This document shows, piece after piece, positions 37,019 to 49,830 of a stretch of 64,000 nt of DNA (positions are counted from its first letter, which is position 1; the number at the start of each line of letters is the position of its first letter). Both the position numbers and the translations under genes were made by a program. The DNA is from Tanypteryx hageni (taxonomy: Eukaryota > Arthropoda > Insecta > Odonata > Petaluridae). The notes beneath the pieces are model-generated. The model was not told the DNA's origin. It did not search any database and was given only the letters and a program-made list of their open reading frames with translations. The stretch spans positions 74,821,533 through 74,885,532 of the forward strand of contig CM054120.1 in the NCBI GenBank assembly GCA_028673005.1, written 5' to 3'.

Positions 37019-39905
37019 CAAACACAGCATTTCTTTTATTACGATTCCGCTAATACCTACCAAATTTATACTTACAGAAATAAATCTAATATTGATATTG
37101 CGGTAGCCCTGTTTCATCAACTCGGTGTAAATATGCGATATTGGTTATTTATTTATATGAAGATTACGTATGCCGCAAAGTGTTAAATTACATGTGGACA
37201 TTTCTCTAGAAATATGTTAAAAGAAAATAGTATTTGACCTTTCGTTGTGCTACCCTTACGTTAAACATTTTGATTTTATTATGGTTTACTTTAAAAATCA
37301 TATATACCAAATTTATGTGAAATCCATTCAGTCAATTCCTTCCAAATCCTTAATTACAGAAAGAGTTCAAATTGTAATTGTGGCACCCCTGTATGGTTGA
37401 TTAGGTTTAAATACGCTGATGAACTTTTGCAATTATGTGTATATAATAAATAATTAATTTCGTTTTGACTGATGCAGGCAGTTCAAAACAAATAAGTCTA
37501 AAATATTCAATATATCGCTAAGAAAGATGTCTCATAATGAACAAGGCAAGGTCATTTCGTCATATAATTATTACACCATATGCCGATAATGTATTAAAAC
37601 ATATTCATTTCATTTTCCATTCTATATTCGCGCCACAAACGAAATATCTTTGAGATCATTTAAAATCTTTCTAAATTCATAGTTACAGAAATATACTAAC
37701 TTCGATATTGGGCCATACCTGTTTAGTGAAACCGGTTGAAATATGATATATTTATATGAATTTTATATATATGATAATGCGTTAAAATCCACGAGTTCAA
37801 TTCCCTAGAAATACTTGTAAACAAAAATGATTTAACTACTTTTTGTGGTACCCCTGCTCTTTTTCTCAGCTTTTTACATCATGATTTCATTATGTTATGT
37901 TGTGCAAATTTTATATACACAATGTAATTGAAATCCGTTAATCCAATTACTTCCAAATCCTTAATTGCTGTAAGAGTTTAATTTGCAGTAGTACCACACT
38001 TAGTTGCCTGATTCAGTTTAGCTATATTAACATGGTTTTGTATATATGTTTTCATTGTTAGGTTTAAATTTGGTTAAAATTGATGCCGACAGTTCTACAT
38101 CAATATGTGTAAAATAGAAATTAATTTATTACTTATAGTGTGGCAGGCGAGTTTTCTCTATCTATCCGAAACATCCTTATTTCGTTATATTACGTTGCAT
38201 GCCTCTTTCGATGAACTTTTTTTGTAATCGGTTAATCCAATTCTTCCAAATTCATAATTACCAACATGTTTAACTTTGCAATTGTGACACACACGCTTAG
38301 TTGATTCGGTCCAAATGTGGTCCTCTGATTTATTTATGTGAAAATTCTGTGTACCATATTTACTGATATCGGTTAATCCAATTCTTCCCTGCTACATGCG
38401 CACGGACAGACGGACGGACATCACTAACATAATTGTTCTTTTAAGCAATGACGAAAAGCACTAATTAAATTAATTGCTTTGGACGACAATGAGCAGAATC
38501 AAATGCCGTTTAATGCCGTCTTCACTTCAATTTTAATTTGTTATTGCAGCGCACCCGTCTGTCTGATCTGAAACAAACATTCTGTTATGGTTTTGAATAT
38601 ATCAGTAAACTATAAATATTAATGTCGTTGAGAATCATGCGATAAATTCAACACAAATATGTGTAAATTATTTTAATAATCCTAGTATGTGCAGTCCTGA
38701 ATTTTTATCTATAAAACAAGTCTTGATTTCGTATTAATATGAGGCACGCCTCCTTCATACAAATTTCTTTTCTATCGGTATTACCAGTCCCTAAATAAAT
38801 TCATGAAAACCGAAAAAATTTAATTTGAAGTAGTGGCATCTCTGCTGCCTCGATGCGGTCCTAATATGACATTTATTCACGCATTTTTTCGAAGATTACA
38901 ACTTTATTTGAAACTATCCGGTATAATGTATTCCGGAATCGTGAATTCTTCTAATTACACTAAAAATTTCTTAACGAAGGCAACGAAACATCTCACTCCG
39001 ACACCTAGTGATATATATCTGTCATGTTTTAATAAATTTAATTGTATTTCCGAAATATTTTCCTCCTATTTAATTGTCTCTTTCAGATAATTAAAAGTAA
39101 ATATCTGAAGTGGTCACCACATGACTCCTTCCATATAACCGTTATATTTATAAATATTTTATATAATAATATATATTTTAATGAATTCCGAGACAAATTC
39201 AACGACCTTAAATATGCCACACATTAAATTATTCAGTAGTATTTTTTTATTGGAAAAAGCCACGAAGCTACATCAATTTAGAATAAAAGGAGGGTTACTA
39301 AGACGTAACTTAAGCTTAACAGGAAACTGTTTACAAATGTCGCGCACAAATTCTTTGGAGGAGCCTGCTAGAAATATGTATTTTTTTAAATATCTCTTAA
39401 ACAATGCATTGTAAAAGAAATTGTTGTCGTTACAGGACATTAAGTACGATTCTAAAGTGAACCAATATAATGGCTGACGATACGTACATTTGTAAATCCC
39501 ATTGACTTTCATTATCGCCCTTTCAAATCCCTGCGAATATTTATGTACGAAAGTTCCTCCGGTAGATGGCAGGGAAAAAAATTCAAGAAAGTTAAGGTTT
39601 TCTTCGGCAACGAAGGAAATTCCAAGACCAATAACTCATTTCTCTTTGTTGAAAACTTACACAAAATATAGAAATTATAACAGAATTCTTAGTCAAACTC
39701 CAGAAATATTCGTTCTAATATAATTTTTTAATACATACGGATAAATTTCATTATAAGTGATAAAAATGATGCTCGGTGTTCTGATTATTAAATTTTATTT
39801 TTTAATTTTGCGCAACACCATCATTAAAAATTTGGTCGAAGTCATGTATTTGCTTTGACATCAGAAAATACCATCATTCTATATTCGCCAAACACAGCAT
39901 TTCTT
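37019..39905. repeat. Canonical satellite monomer before A2
   Basis: The sequence is collinear with the canonical monomer at a constant offset, from phase 2,311 onward for about 2.65 kb. A few D-type bases persist up to about 37,320. It shares the A at 38,982 with m6. It ends with the same 16-bp and 187-bp deletions as m9 and then CAGCATTTCTT at the A2 border. Confidence 0.93.
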
Positions 39906-40399
39906 GGTGTTTGCGCATGGGAGTCGACTTCGTTGATCTCCGGCCGGTTCAATGATTGTGTACCGTACCCCTAAACGGGCCTGGTGTCCATTACATTACC
40001 GAGGCTTCACAGACTGTAGCGTGTAGTATCTCTGACCATGGTAGGCCTTTTCTACATTATAGAGTAGGTCAGGGTGTAGGCGTAATAGGAGATCTTATAG
40101 GAGCATCTAGTGTAGTACAGTTTCTGGTCGCGAAGTGAGAGAGTCCACCTGCAAAAGCCGTAATAGAGCATTTAATGTTTCGGTCGATAACGATAAATTA
40201 AATATTGTAATTTAAACTGCCGCAGCATTTCTAGGAAGTCTGCCGAACTCGAACACGTAATTCGCACGTTGCTAGGGCTTTTTTAGGTTAGATTTAAGGA
40301 ATGGTAGTTATTCACCAAGCGTTGAGAGGCACGTCTATAGTAGTAATAGTTGCGACCGTCATACCACTAGAAACGTGATGTTAATTAACAGTAGAATAC

Positions 40400-41057
40400 A
40401 TTCGCATTCGCAGGAAGGAGGCCGAACTTGAACATATTATTCCTTGTCTGCGTGCTGACGTAGTGATAGTTACAGAAAGTTGGCTAACGGCGGACATAGC
40501 CAGTCAGGAGATCTTTCCTCGTGACTACAGAGTTTTTAGAAAACATCTATGTAGCCGGTCGGGAGGTGGAGTCTTTATAGCAGTTAGCAATAATTACAAA
40601 AGTTACCAAATACAGATTAATGACGACGAATTCCAAAGTGTTTGGTGTAATGTAAAAGGGAGAGACTGTAAAACTAAATATATGCGCCTTTTATTGACCA
40701 CCAAATGCGAGCGTGGAAACTATGTATTATTTAGAGAAACAAGTGGCGACGCTAAGTTCGATTAACAAAGATAAAGCTGTAATCGGGGGCGATTTCAATT
40801 TTCCGTCAATTGATCGGAGGCATAATTGCTTTTATCCCGGTGGTAGAGAGCGTGAATCTTGCGAGGTTTTATTTGAAACTTTCGGCAAACACTCATTGTA
40901 TCAGTTAGTGAGATTTCCCACGAGATTTAATAATATATTAGATTTTTTGGCTACTAATCTTCCTGAGCGTATGAATAGGGTATTTGTTGCTGAGGGAATA
41001 AGCGATCACAAGGCAGTGTACGTGGAGTTTCAGCTCAACATTAAAAAAACAGGTTAA
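40400..41057 (+). pseudogene. AP-like endonuclease region of A2
   Basis: It has the same broken structure as in A1: the VTESWL frame to 40,765, a frameshift with a stop inside FYRPPNA, then a second frame (40,713-41,057) with IGGDFN and SDHKAVY. The seven-A run again separates it from the RT. No A2-specific lesion was seen in this domain. Confidence 0.83.
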
Positions 41058-42924
41058 AGCTAAAATAAAGCTTTATGTATTCGCCAAAGCCGATTTCACT
41101 AGATTTAGGTCTTTTCTGCGAAATATACATACTAATTTCTGCGAGGTAACAGATATTACAGATGCGGAAGAATCCTGGTGCATGTTCAGAGATATGATGC
41201 GAGAGTGTACAGATAAATTGATTCCAAGCAAACTGAAGCGTGAAAATGCAGAACTTAGATGGTACAACCAGGAAGTTAGGAGAGCTCTCCGACGGCAAAG
41301 AAAACTCCACTCTCGCGTGAACAACACATCCTCAACAGCTACGGTCGAACAAATTGCAACGTTAAGGCAGCAATACAAAGAAGCGCGCTCCACAGTCAGA
41401 GTGTCAATGCGTAATGCGTTTAACAATTACAAAAAGCAGGTTTTACAGGATAACTTGAAAGAGAACCCGAAAGGATTTTGGTCATATGTCAGAGAAGTCC
41501 AAGGTAGAGGCCCCACTATTGCGTCACTGAGATGGGAAACGGGAAATGTAGTTCACGATAGTGCTGAGAAAGCAAACCTTTTAAATCAACACTTTCAGAA
41601 AGCTTTTACTCCTAATGACGATGAATGGGAAACCATTATGAAATCGCGCCGTATAAAGAATTATACTCGAGAAATCCATTGCGTAAAGTGTAGTTCCTAT
41701 ATAATGGAAGATGGCGCACGTTACGCCAATCCATAAGGGCGGCGAAAAAGAGAACCCCGAAAATTATAGGCAAATTTCCCTAACTTCATTATTGTGCAAG
41801 ATACTTGAGCACATAATCTTTAGTTCTTTAATGCGCTATTTAGATAGTCACTCATTGCTTAGCGGATGCCAGCACGGATTCCGGAGAGGTAGATCATGCG
41901 AAACGCATCTCGGCTTGTTCGTGGATGATTTGTTGCGATGCGGAGAGAAAAATACTCAGGTCGATTCATTCATTGACTTCAGAAAGGCGTTTGATAAAGT
42001 ATCTCATAAGAAATTAATGGCAAAGTTAGAATAGAGAACAGATAGTTGTCATCGATGGGAAATACTTGTCCCCCGTTTAAGTTGCGTGGGGTGTTCCTCA
42101 GGGAAGTGTATTGGGCCCTCTACTTTTCTTAATCTATGTGAATGATATCTGCTCAGTAGTTCGTAGTAAAATTAGACTTTTTGCCGATGATACCGTTCTA
42201 TATAAAGAAATAAAATACCAGGAGGACCATTAGTCGCTGCGTGAAGATTTAAGAGCCATTTCAGCGTAGTGCAAAGAATGGAAAATTGAATTTCACTAAA
42301 TGTGCCGCAGTTACGTTCTGGAAAAGCAAAAACATAGAAGTAGGTTTCGAGTATAAAATAGATGGAATAAATATTCAAGCAGCCGAGTATGTTAAATATT
42401 TATGAGTAACCATTTGTCGAGATCTTTCATGGCGCATGCACATTCGTCGAGTTATAGGCGCGGCCAACAAGAAAATGGCTTTCATAGGTAGAATAGTACG
42501 GAACACTACAAAAAAGTACGTGAAACATGTTGCTTATAACCGGTTAGACTACAAGTGGAATACACTTCATGCATATGGGATCCGTACGAGAAGGGACACA
42601 ATTCAATTAGAAAGAGTTCACCGCCGAGCAGCCAGATTCGTAAAACAAAAGTACGAACATAAGGAAAGCGCAACTTCATTATTGAGGGATTTAAACTGGT
42701 TACCACTGGTGGATCGTAGATTGAACTCAAGGTTGCGGCTTTTGGGGAAATATAGATCGCAATGTCTAAAAGACGAGGTTGTAGGAATAATTGAAGCACC
42801 AACGTATATAGGTAGAAACGACCGTGATGATAAGATACGTGAGATCGATTATAGGACGGAGCGTTATCTAAGTTCGTTCTTTCCGAGAACAATACGAGAT
42901 CAACCTGCGATAGACAATCTTTAG
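41058..42924 (+). pseudogene. Reverse-transcriptase region of A2
   Basis: The open pieces are 41,182-41,736 (linker, FWSYVREVQ), 41,711-42,034 (HKGG, GFRRGRSCETH, IDFRKAFDK) and 42,436-42,924 (C-terminal part through FFPRTIRDQ). Between them lies a stop-rich stretch that still holds GVPQGS and FADDT. The losses of the PGP[DE]G segment and of the segment after motif A are common to all three A copies, so they predate the duplications. The last piece carries a valine replacing a glutamate near its middle. Confidence 0.85.
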
Positions 42925-42988
42925 GTAGGTTATGGTGCATTGCACCCCCTGCCACCCACCAATTAGGTGAATTTCAGGGTAACATGTA

Positions 42989-43867
42989 GATGTAGTTATA
43001 GGTGCTGAAAGTTGGCTCACCGAAGATATCGCTAGCCAGGAAATTTTTTCGAAAAGCTATAGAGTGTACAGAAAGACGGCGCCAATAGAATAGGTGGCGG
43101 AGTATTTTTGCAATAAGTGAAAAGTACGATAGTTGTTAGATCCTATTGTCGACGAAACGACCGAGAGCGTGTGGTGCCGCCTTGGTAAGGATAATTCGAA
43201 AAAGATATATTTATTTTCATTTTACAGACCACCTAATGCCAAATATGATTATATTTTAAGTTTAGAGAGGCAATTAGCCGAGCTTAGATCTTTTATTAAC
43301 GACGGTTATGTGATAATTGGAGGCGATTTTAACTTACCGTCAATCGCTTGGAAAAACCTATGTTTCGTTACAGGAGGTAAAGAACGCGAATCGTGTGAAG
43401 TCTTAATTGACACGTTTCATGATTATTCCTTAATCCAGATGATACGAAAAGCCACGCGTTCGGGCAGTGTTCTCGACTTGCTTGTTTCTAACACCCCGCA
43501 TAGGATAACTAAGATATCCACAGAGGAGGGACTAAGCGACCATCGAGCTGTGTATGCGGAGTGCGAATTAAAGCTCAAAAGGCATCCTAAGCCCCTTCGG
43601 AATGTATACGCTTTCGCCAAGGCCGACTTTAAAAGTTTCAGCTTACATCTCAGAAATACCTTTGTCAGTTATCGTGAAAATACAGAACGAGTAGGTATGG
43701 AGCCATCATGGTTATTATTCAAGGATATACTAGGAAAAGGTATCGATAGATTTATCCCCAGTAAGTTAAAATCTGATAAGAAAGAACCTCGTTGGTTTAA
43801 TAAGGAAGTTAGGATTGCCTTAAGACGACGCAAAATTGAAAAACATACCTACCACCGCTTCCGATGA
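42989..43867 (+). pseudogene. AP-like endonuclease region of B2
   Basis: It starts within DVVIGAESWLTEDI and has the same early stop and two frame changes as B1. The main open piece is 43,133-43,867, with FYRPPNAK, IIGGDFN and SDHRAVY. These lesions are common to B1-B3 and so predate their separation. Confidence 0.83.
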
Positions 43868-45694
43868 GTATCGCACAGCTATAGTCAATGAGTATAACAG
43901 TGCCCGCGTATTAGCGAGAAATACCATGCGTAACGCATTTAACACCTTCCGGAATGAGGTATTAAATACAAAATTGAAGGATGATCCAAAAGCGTTCTGG
44001 TCCTACGTAAGAGAAGTTAAGGGTGGGGGTCCTCCAATACCCTCCCTGCGATCTGGTTCCGGAGACATCATCCACGATGGTGAGGAAAAAGCTTTCCTAC
44101 TAAACGTTTACTTCGCGAAGGCGTTCACGGCAGGTGGAGATAGACTTTCAGAAAATCTTATTCCCAATAGACGTACTCGGATAGATAATATTAAAATCTC
44201 TGAGCCCAACAAAAACCCAGGACCAGAAGGATTTCCCGCGCGTGTATTAAAAGAACTAGCAGAAGAAATAGCTCCCATCCTTCGGATAGTATTCGAGAAA
44301 TCTCTTATCCTCTGTGAGGTTCCTGATGATTGGAGACTAGCACACGCCACACACATTCATAAGGGAGGTGACAAAGAAAACCCAGAAAATCATAGGCCGA
44401 TTTCTCTAACATCATTATCATATAATATTTTGGAGCACATTATTGTTAGAAACACTATGCGTTATCTCGAGAGTAGATCGCTGTTAATCAGCTGTCAACA
44501 TGGCTTCAGAAAAGGTAGATCCTGTGACACCCAACTCGGTCTGTGTGTAATAGATGTTTTATCATGCGGCGAAAATGATAAACAGGTCGATGCAGTGTTC
44601 CTTGATTTTAGAAAATCTTCTGACAAGGTTCCCCACCGTAAGTTGTTATTAAAATTGGGAAATCTTGGCGTTAATGTTAAAGTAATTAACTGGGTTCGCG
44701 CTTTCCTTTGGAATAGAAAACAAAAAGTAGTCATCGATGATAAGTCCTCGAGTGTGGCAGATGTAGTCTCTGGAGTGCCGCAGGGTAGTGTGATCGGACC
44801 TATGCTTTTTTTGCTTTATATAAATGACATGAACTCAGTTGTGAAAAGTAATATTAGGCTTTTTTCGGACGACACCGTAGTTTATAGAAAAATCAGTGTT
44901 CCTAGCGACCATCATCAGCTTCAGAATGATCTGGAAGCGTTATCTGTATGGTGCAAGGAATTGCATCTAGAAATCAATCAGAAAAAGAGTTACGATCTAA
45001 ACTTTTCGAAATCTAGAAGACCATCGTCCGTATTTACCTACTCGATAGATGTTGAGAGCATTCCTGTTTCGGAATCCGTGAAATACCCCGGGGTAACCTT
45101 GAATCGTGACCTGTCTTAGGACACCCACATAAGGACGAGTGATAGGTACGGCAAATAAGAAGCTGGCTTTTGTGCGTAGGATAGTCAGGAAAAGCACGGA
45201 AAAGGTAAGAAAATCCTGTTATTTATCCTTGCTTATACCTCAAATGGAATACGCAGCAGCGGTTTGGGATCCATATCAGAGGGGTCTCATAAAGGATTTA
45301 GAAAAAATACAACGGTGAGCAGTTAGACTCTTGAAAAAAAATTACGATAAAAAACAGAGCGTTACGTTACTCATTGAAGAATTGAGTTGGCCATCGTTGA
45401 AAGATCGTAGATTAGAGGCGAGACTTAAACTACTAGATAAATATAGGTCGGAGATATTCGTAAATGAAATGAAGGATATTATTCGACAACCAACGTATAT
45501 CGGACGGAGAGATAATGAGGACAAGATTCGTGAAATAGATAGTAGGACAGAGAGGTATCAGGAGACCATTTACCCTAGACAATACGTGACCACAATAGAT
45601 AACAGTAAAAAATAATTAGTTAGGAACTTGGTGCGCGGCACCCCCTGCCATCCACCGTCAAGTTGACTTGCAGAGTAATAAGTAGATGTAGATG
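42996..45694 (+). mobile_element. Non-LTR retrotransposon B, copy B2 (5'-truncated)
   Basis: It joins A2 at the same seven-base shared junction as B1. It ends at AGATGTAGATG (45,694), and diverged satellite TGATTACGGTTCAGCC follows, which aligns to canonical TTACTACGATTCCGCT at phase about 2,330. The A2+B2 pair thus occupies a single place in the satellite. Unlike B1, B2 has its own original 3' half. Confidence 0.9.
43836..45615 (+). pseudogene. Broken reverse-transcriptase region of B2
   Basis: The frame is open for 427 codons (43,836-45,119). It carries PGPEG, GFRKGRSCDTQ, motif A, GVPQGS and motif C. Motif A reads FLDFRKSSDK in place of FLDFRKAFDK. Motif C reads FSDD in place of FADD. It ends at TAG at 45,117, where B1 has the tryptophan codon of LSWDTHI. 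A one-base gain follows (CACATAAGGACGAG), then a further stop near 45,316. A last piece (45,331-45,615) holds the C-terminal domain. The substitutions hit conserved RT positions, so the copy had probably lost function before or together with the truncations. Confidence 0.85.
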
Positions 45695-47440
45695 TGATTA
45701 CGGTTCAGCCAATAGCTTCCAAATTTATAGTCACAGAAAAAATCTAACCTTGATATTGCGGTAGCCCTGTTTCATCAACCCTGTTGAAATATGCGATTTT
45801 TGCTATTTATTTTTATGAGAATTTTATATATCGCAAAGTGTAAAATTTCATGTGGACATTTCTTTAGAAATATGTCTAAAGGAAATATTATTTTACCTTT
45901 TATTGTGCAACTCCTGCTCATAAGCTCTGCTTTAAACATCTTGATTTTATTATGGTTGGCTGTAAAAATCATATATACCAAATTTAAGTGAAATCCATTC
46001 AGTCAATTCCTTCCAAATCCTTAATTACATAAAGAGTTCAAATTGTAATTGTGGCACCCCTGTATGGTTGATTAGGTTTAAATATGCCGATGTACTTTTA
46101 AAATTATGTGCATATAATAAATAATTAATTTCGTTTTAACTGATACAGTCAGTTCAATACAAATACGTCTAAAAATTCATTAGATTGCTAGGAAAGATAT
46201 CTCACAATGGACAAGGCAAAATCATTTTCTCATGTAAATATTACACCATATGTTGATAATTTATTTAAATATATTCATTTCCTTTTCCATTCTATACTCG
46301 GGCTATCTTTGAGATCCTTTCAAATCCTTTCAAATTAATAGTTACAGAAATATACTAACTTCGATATTGTAGCATCCCTGTTTGAAGAACCCGGTTGAAA
46401 TATGATCTTTTTATATTTAACATATTTATATGAAGTTTATATATACCATAATGGGATAAAATCCATTAGTTCAAATTCTATGTAACTACTAATTGTGGTA
46501 CCCCTGCTCTTTAGCTCAGCTTTTTAGATAATTTCCTTCTGTTATGTTTTACAAATCCTATATACTAAATGTAATTGAAATCCGTTCAGTCAATTACTTC
46601 CAAATCCTTAATTACTGTAAGAGATAAATTTGCAGTTGTACCACACTTGTCTGCCTGATTCAGTTTAAATATGGTAATATGGTTTTGTATATATGTTGTT
46701 TTGTAAGTGTAAAATTTGGTTAAAAATGATGAGGACAGTTCTACACAAATATGTGTTAAAAATAAATTAATTTATTATTTATATAGTGGCAGGCCAGTTT
46801 TCTCTATCTATACGAAACGTCCTTATTTCGTTATAGTACGTTGCATTGCTCTGTCAAGCAAATTTTCATTGGAATCGGTTAAGCCATTTCTCCCTAATTC
46901 CTAATTACCGATATGTTTAACTTTGCAAATGCGGCATACACGCTTAGTCGATTCGGTCGATTTGTGGCATTTTGTTTAATTAATTCGAAAATGATGTGTG
47001 CCATATTTCCTGTAATCGGTTAATCCAATTCTTCCCTGATATATGCGTATGGACAGACGGACGGAAATCACTAAGATAGTTGTGCTTTTCAGCAATGACG
47101 AAAATCACCAATTATTTTAATTGCTTTGGACAACAATGCGAAGAATCCAATTCCGTTCAATGCCGTCATTACTTAAAGTTTAATTTTCTATTATGGCGTA
47201 CGAGTACGTCTGATCTGTAACAAATTTATGGTTTTAAATATATGTTTAAAAAATAAATATTAAATATCGTTGAGAGTCATGTGGAAAGTTCAACACAAAT
47301 AGGTGTAAAGAATTATATTATTCCTTTCATGTGTAGTCATGAATTTTCAATATATTATATAAAACAGGCCTTCAATTCCTTTTAAGATGTTGAACGCCTC
47401 CGTCATAAAAGCATTCTTTGGTATCGGTTTGACCCGTCCC
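45695..47440. repeat. Diverged satellite D' (second macro-repeat)
   Basis: It aligns to canonical phases from about 2,330 through the unit end to phase about 1,011, and is diverged throughout. It contains the ACGGAC-type motif and a hairpin with one mismatch (47,082-47,090 with 47,100-47,108). It ends in GGTTTGACCCGTCCC at the border with B'. The same 1,746 bp recurs at 62,112-63,857. Confidence 0.88.
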
Positions 47441-48613
47441 GTCGAGCACATTATTGTTAGCAACACAATGCGTTATCTTGAGAGTAGATCGCTCTTAGTC
47501 AGCTGTCAACATGGCTTCAGAAAAGGTAGATCCTGTGACACCCAACTTGGTCTGTTTGTGAATGATGTTTTATCATGCGGCGAAAATGATAAACAGGTCG
47601 ATGCAGTGTTCCTTGATTTTAGAAAAGCTTTTGACAAGGTTCCCCACCGTAAGTTGTTATTAAAATTGGGAAATCTTGGCGTTAATGTTAAAGTCATTAA
47701 CTGGGTTCGCGCTTTCCTTTGGAATAGAAAACAAAAAGTAGTCATCGATGGTAAGTCCTCGAGTGTGGCAGATGTAGTCTCTGGAGTGCCGCAGGGTAGT
47801 GTGATCGGACCTATGCTTTTCTTGCTTTATATAAACGACATCAGCTCAGTTGTAAAAAGTAATATCAGGCTTTTTGCGGATGACACCGTAGTCTATAGAG
47901 AAATTAGTGGTCCTAGCGACCATCGTCAGCTTCAGGATGATCTGGATGCGTTATCTGTTTGGTGCAAGGAATGGCAGCTAGAAATCAATCAGAAAAAGAG
48001 TAACGTTCTAAACTTTTGGAAATCTAGAAGCCCATCGTCCGTGTTTACCTACTCGATAGATGGTGAGATCATTCCTGTTTCGGAATCCGTGAAATACCTC
48101 GGGGTAACCTTGAATCGTGACCTGTCTTGGGACACCCACATAAGACGAGTGATAGGTGCGGCAAATAAGAAGTTGGCTTTTGTGCGTAGGATAGTCAGGA
48201 AAAGCACGGAAATGGTAAGAAAATCCTGTTATTTATCCTTGCTTATACCTCAAATGGAATACGCAGCAGCGGTTTGGGATCCATATCAGAGGGGACTCAT
48301 AAAGGATTTAGAAAATATACAGCGGCGAGCAGCTAGATTCGTGAAAAAGAATTACGATAAAAAACAGAGCGTTACGTTACTCATTGATGAGTTGAGTTGG
48401 CCATCGTTGAAAGATCGTAGATTACAGGCGAGACTTAAACTTCTAGATAAATATAGGTCGGAGATATTCGTAAATGAAATGAAGGATATTATTCGACAAC
48501 CAACGTATATCGGACGGAGGGATAATGACGACAAGATTCGCGAAATAGATAGTAGGACGGAGAGGTATAAGGAGTCCTTTTTCCCTAGGACAATACGTGA
48601 CCACAATAGATAA
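47387..48613 (+). pseudogene. Satellite-RT fusion frame in B'
   Basis: This is an open frame of 408 codons. Its first 18 codons, starting at a real ATG (47,387), are diverged satellite DNA. The rest is RT from just before EHIIV through motif A (FLDFRKAFD), GVPQGS, FADD, LGV and the C-terminal FFPRTIRDHN. The N-terminal third of the RT, including PGP[DE]G, is absent, so it would not be a working polymerase. In the same phase, D'3 (from 63,804) has the same ATG but no RT. The fusion is a chance product of the insertion, and expression is not supported by anything I can see. Confidence 0.75.
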
Positions 48614-48711
48614 CAGTGAATAATAATTAGTTAGGAACTTGGTGCGCGGCACCCCCTGCCATCCACCGTCAAGGTGACTTGCAGGGTAATATGTAGATGT
48701 AGATGTAGATG
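47441..48711 (+). mobile_element. Retrotransposon B', 5'-truncated 1,271-bp insertion
   Basis: This is a short B copy that starts in the RT region just before the EHIIV codons and ends in the normal 3' UTR and TGTAGA tail. The empty site is seen at 63,857/63,858, where GACCCGTCCC runs straight into TAAATAAATTC. Three extra bases (GTC) precede the homology with B. No target-site duplication is visible. Confidence 0.92.
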
Positions 48712-49830
48712 TAAATAAATTCAAGAACCCCGAGAAAAATTAATTTGCAATATTTTCATCTATGCAACCTCGATGCGGCCTCAATATAACGTTGAGTCAT
48801 TTTGTTAGAAGATTATATTTAACCTATTTAGATGAAACTGGCTGGGTTAATCTATTCCGGGATCGTGAAAACAAATGTTGAGGTGTGCAATATACACTTC
48901 TGCTCGATAATTAAGGTAAAAATCTCAAACATGGAATGTATTTATGTGGAGATTCCATATACCAAATTTCCTTGAAATCGATTTAGCATATTCTTCCCAT
49001 TAAACTAAATATTTCTTAACGACGGCGGCGAAACGTTTCATTCCGACGCCTGGTGATGTAAATCTGTCCTGTTTTAATAAATTTAATTTTATTTACGAAA
49101 TATTTTATTTCCTATTCAAGTGAGTCTTTCAGATAAATAAAAATAAATATCAGAAGTGGCCAACACATGACTTTCTGCATAAGTGTAGTATTTCTAAATA
49201 TTTTGTATGATAATATATATTTTAAGGAATTTCAAGAAAATTCAATGACCATATAAAGGCTAGACATAAAGTCATAGTGTAGTCTTTTTAAATTGGATAA
49301 GGCAACGAAGCTCCATCAATTAAGAATAGAAGAATGGTTACAAAACGTAAGTTAGAGTTAACAGGAAACTGTTTACAAATGTCGCGTCCAGGTGGTATGG
49401 AGCGCAGCTTAAAAATATATTTTTTTTAATATCTCTTAACAAAGGCATTATATGTAAAATTGTCGTCGTTACAGGACTTTAAGAATGATCGTAAAGTGAA
49501 CAAATATAATGGCAGAAATTAGGATTATTTGTAAATCTCATTGACTTTTGCAATCAGCTTTTCATACCTCCTCGAATATTCATGAACGTAATTTCTGCCG
49601 GCAGATGTCAGGGCAAAAAATCAAAGTAAATGAAGATTTTTTCGGCAGCCAAGGAAATTCCAAGGGAATTTAAAAATTAAAACATAATATAGAGGTAAAT
49701 CATCAAGCGAATGATAATATAATTCTTAGTCGAAATCCCAAAAATATTCATTCTCATATAACTTATTAATACATAAGGATAAATTTCATTATAAGTGATA
49801 AAAATGATGCTCGGTGCTCTGATTATTAAA
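48712..49830. repeat. Diverged satellite (D2, first part)
   Basis: It is collinear with 32,504-33,622 at an offset of 16,208 bp with very few differences. It includes the 121-bp piece that the canonical monomer lacks. Confidence 0.85.

Larger units (their letters stand above)
26709..39905. repeat. Macro-repeat 1 (13,197 bp)
   Basis: This unit contains A1, B1, D1 and a canonical monomer stretch. It is shorter than macro-repeat 2 mainly because it lacks the B2 tail, D' and B' head, about 3,011 bp. Matching landmarks in A1 and A2 are 13,197 bp apart. Confidence 0.85.
39906..42995 (+). mobile_element. Non-LTR retrotransposon A, copy A2
   Basis: This copy is nearly identical to A1 across its full length and inserted at the same monomer phase, so it arose by segmental duplication and not by a new insertion. 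It shares with A1 the seven-A run (41,043-41,049) and the arginine codon at about 40,815. It differs at 42,710 (T, giving valine where A1 and A3 have glutamate) and has an unbroken CCCCCTGCC in the 3' UTR. Confidence 0.9.

Noticed and set aside
26700..45705. Target-site duplication around the A/B pair
   Set aside because: The left flank ends CAGCATTTCTT and the right begins TGATTACGG. No direct repeat longer than chance could be found.
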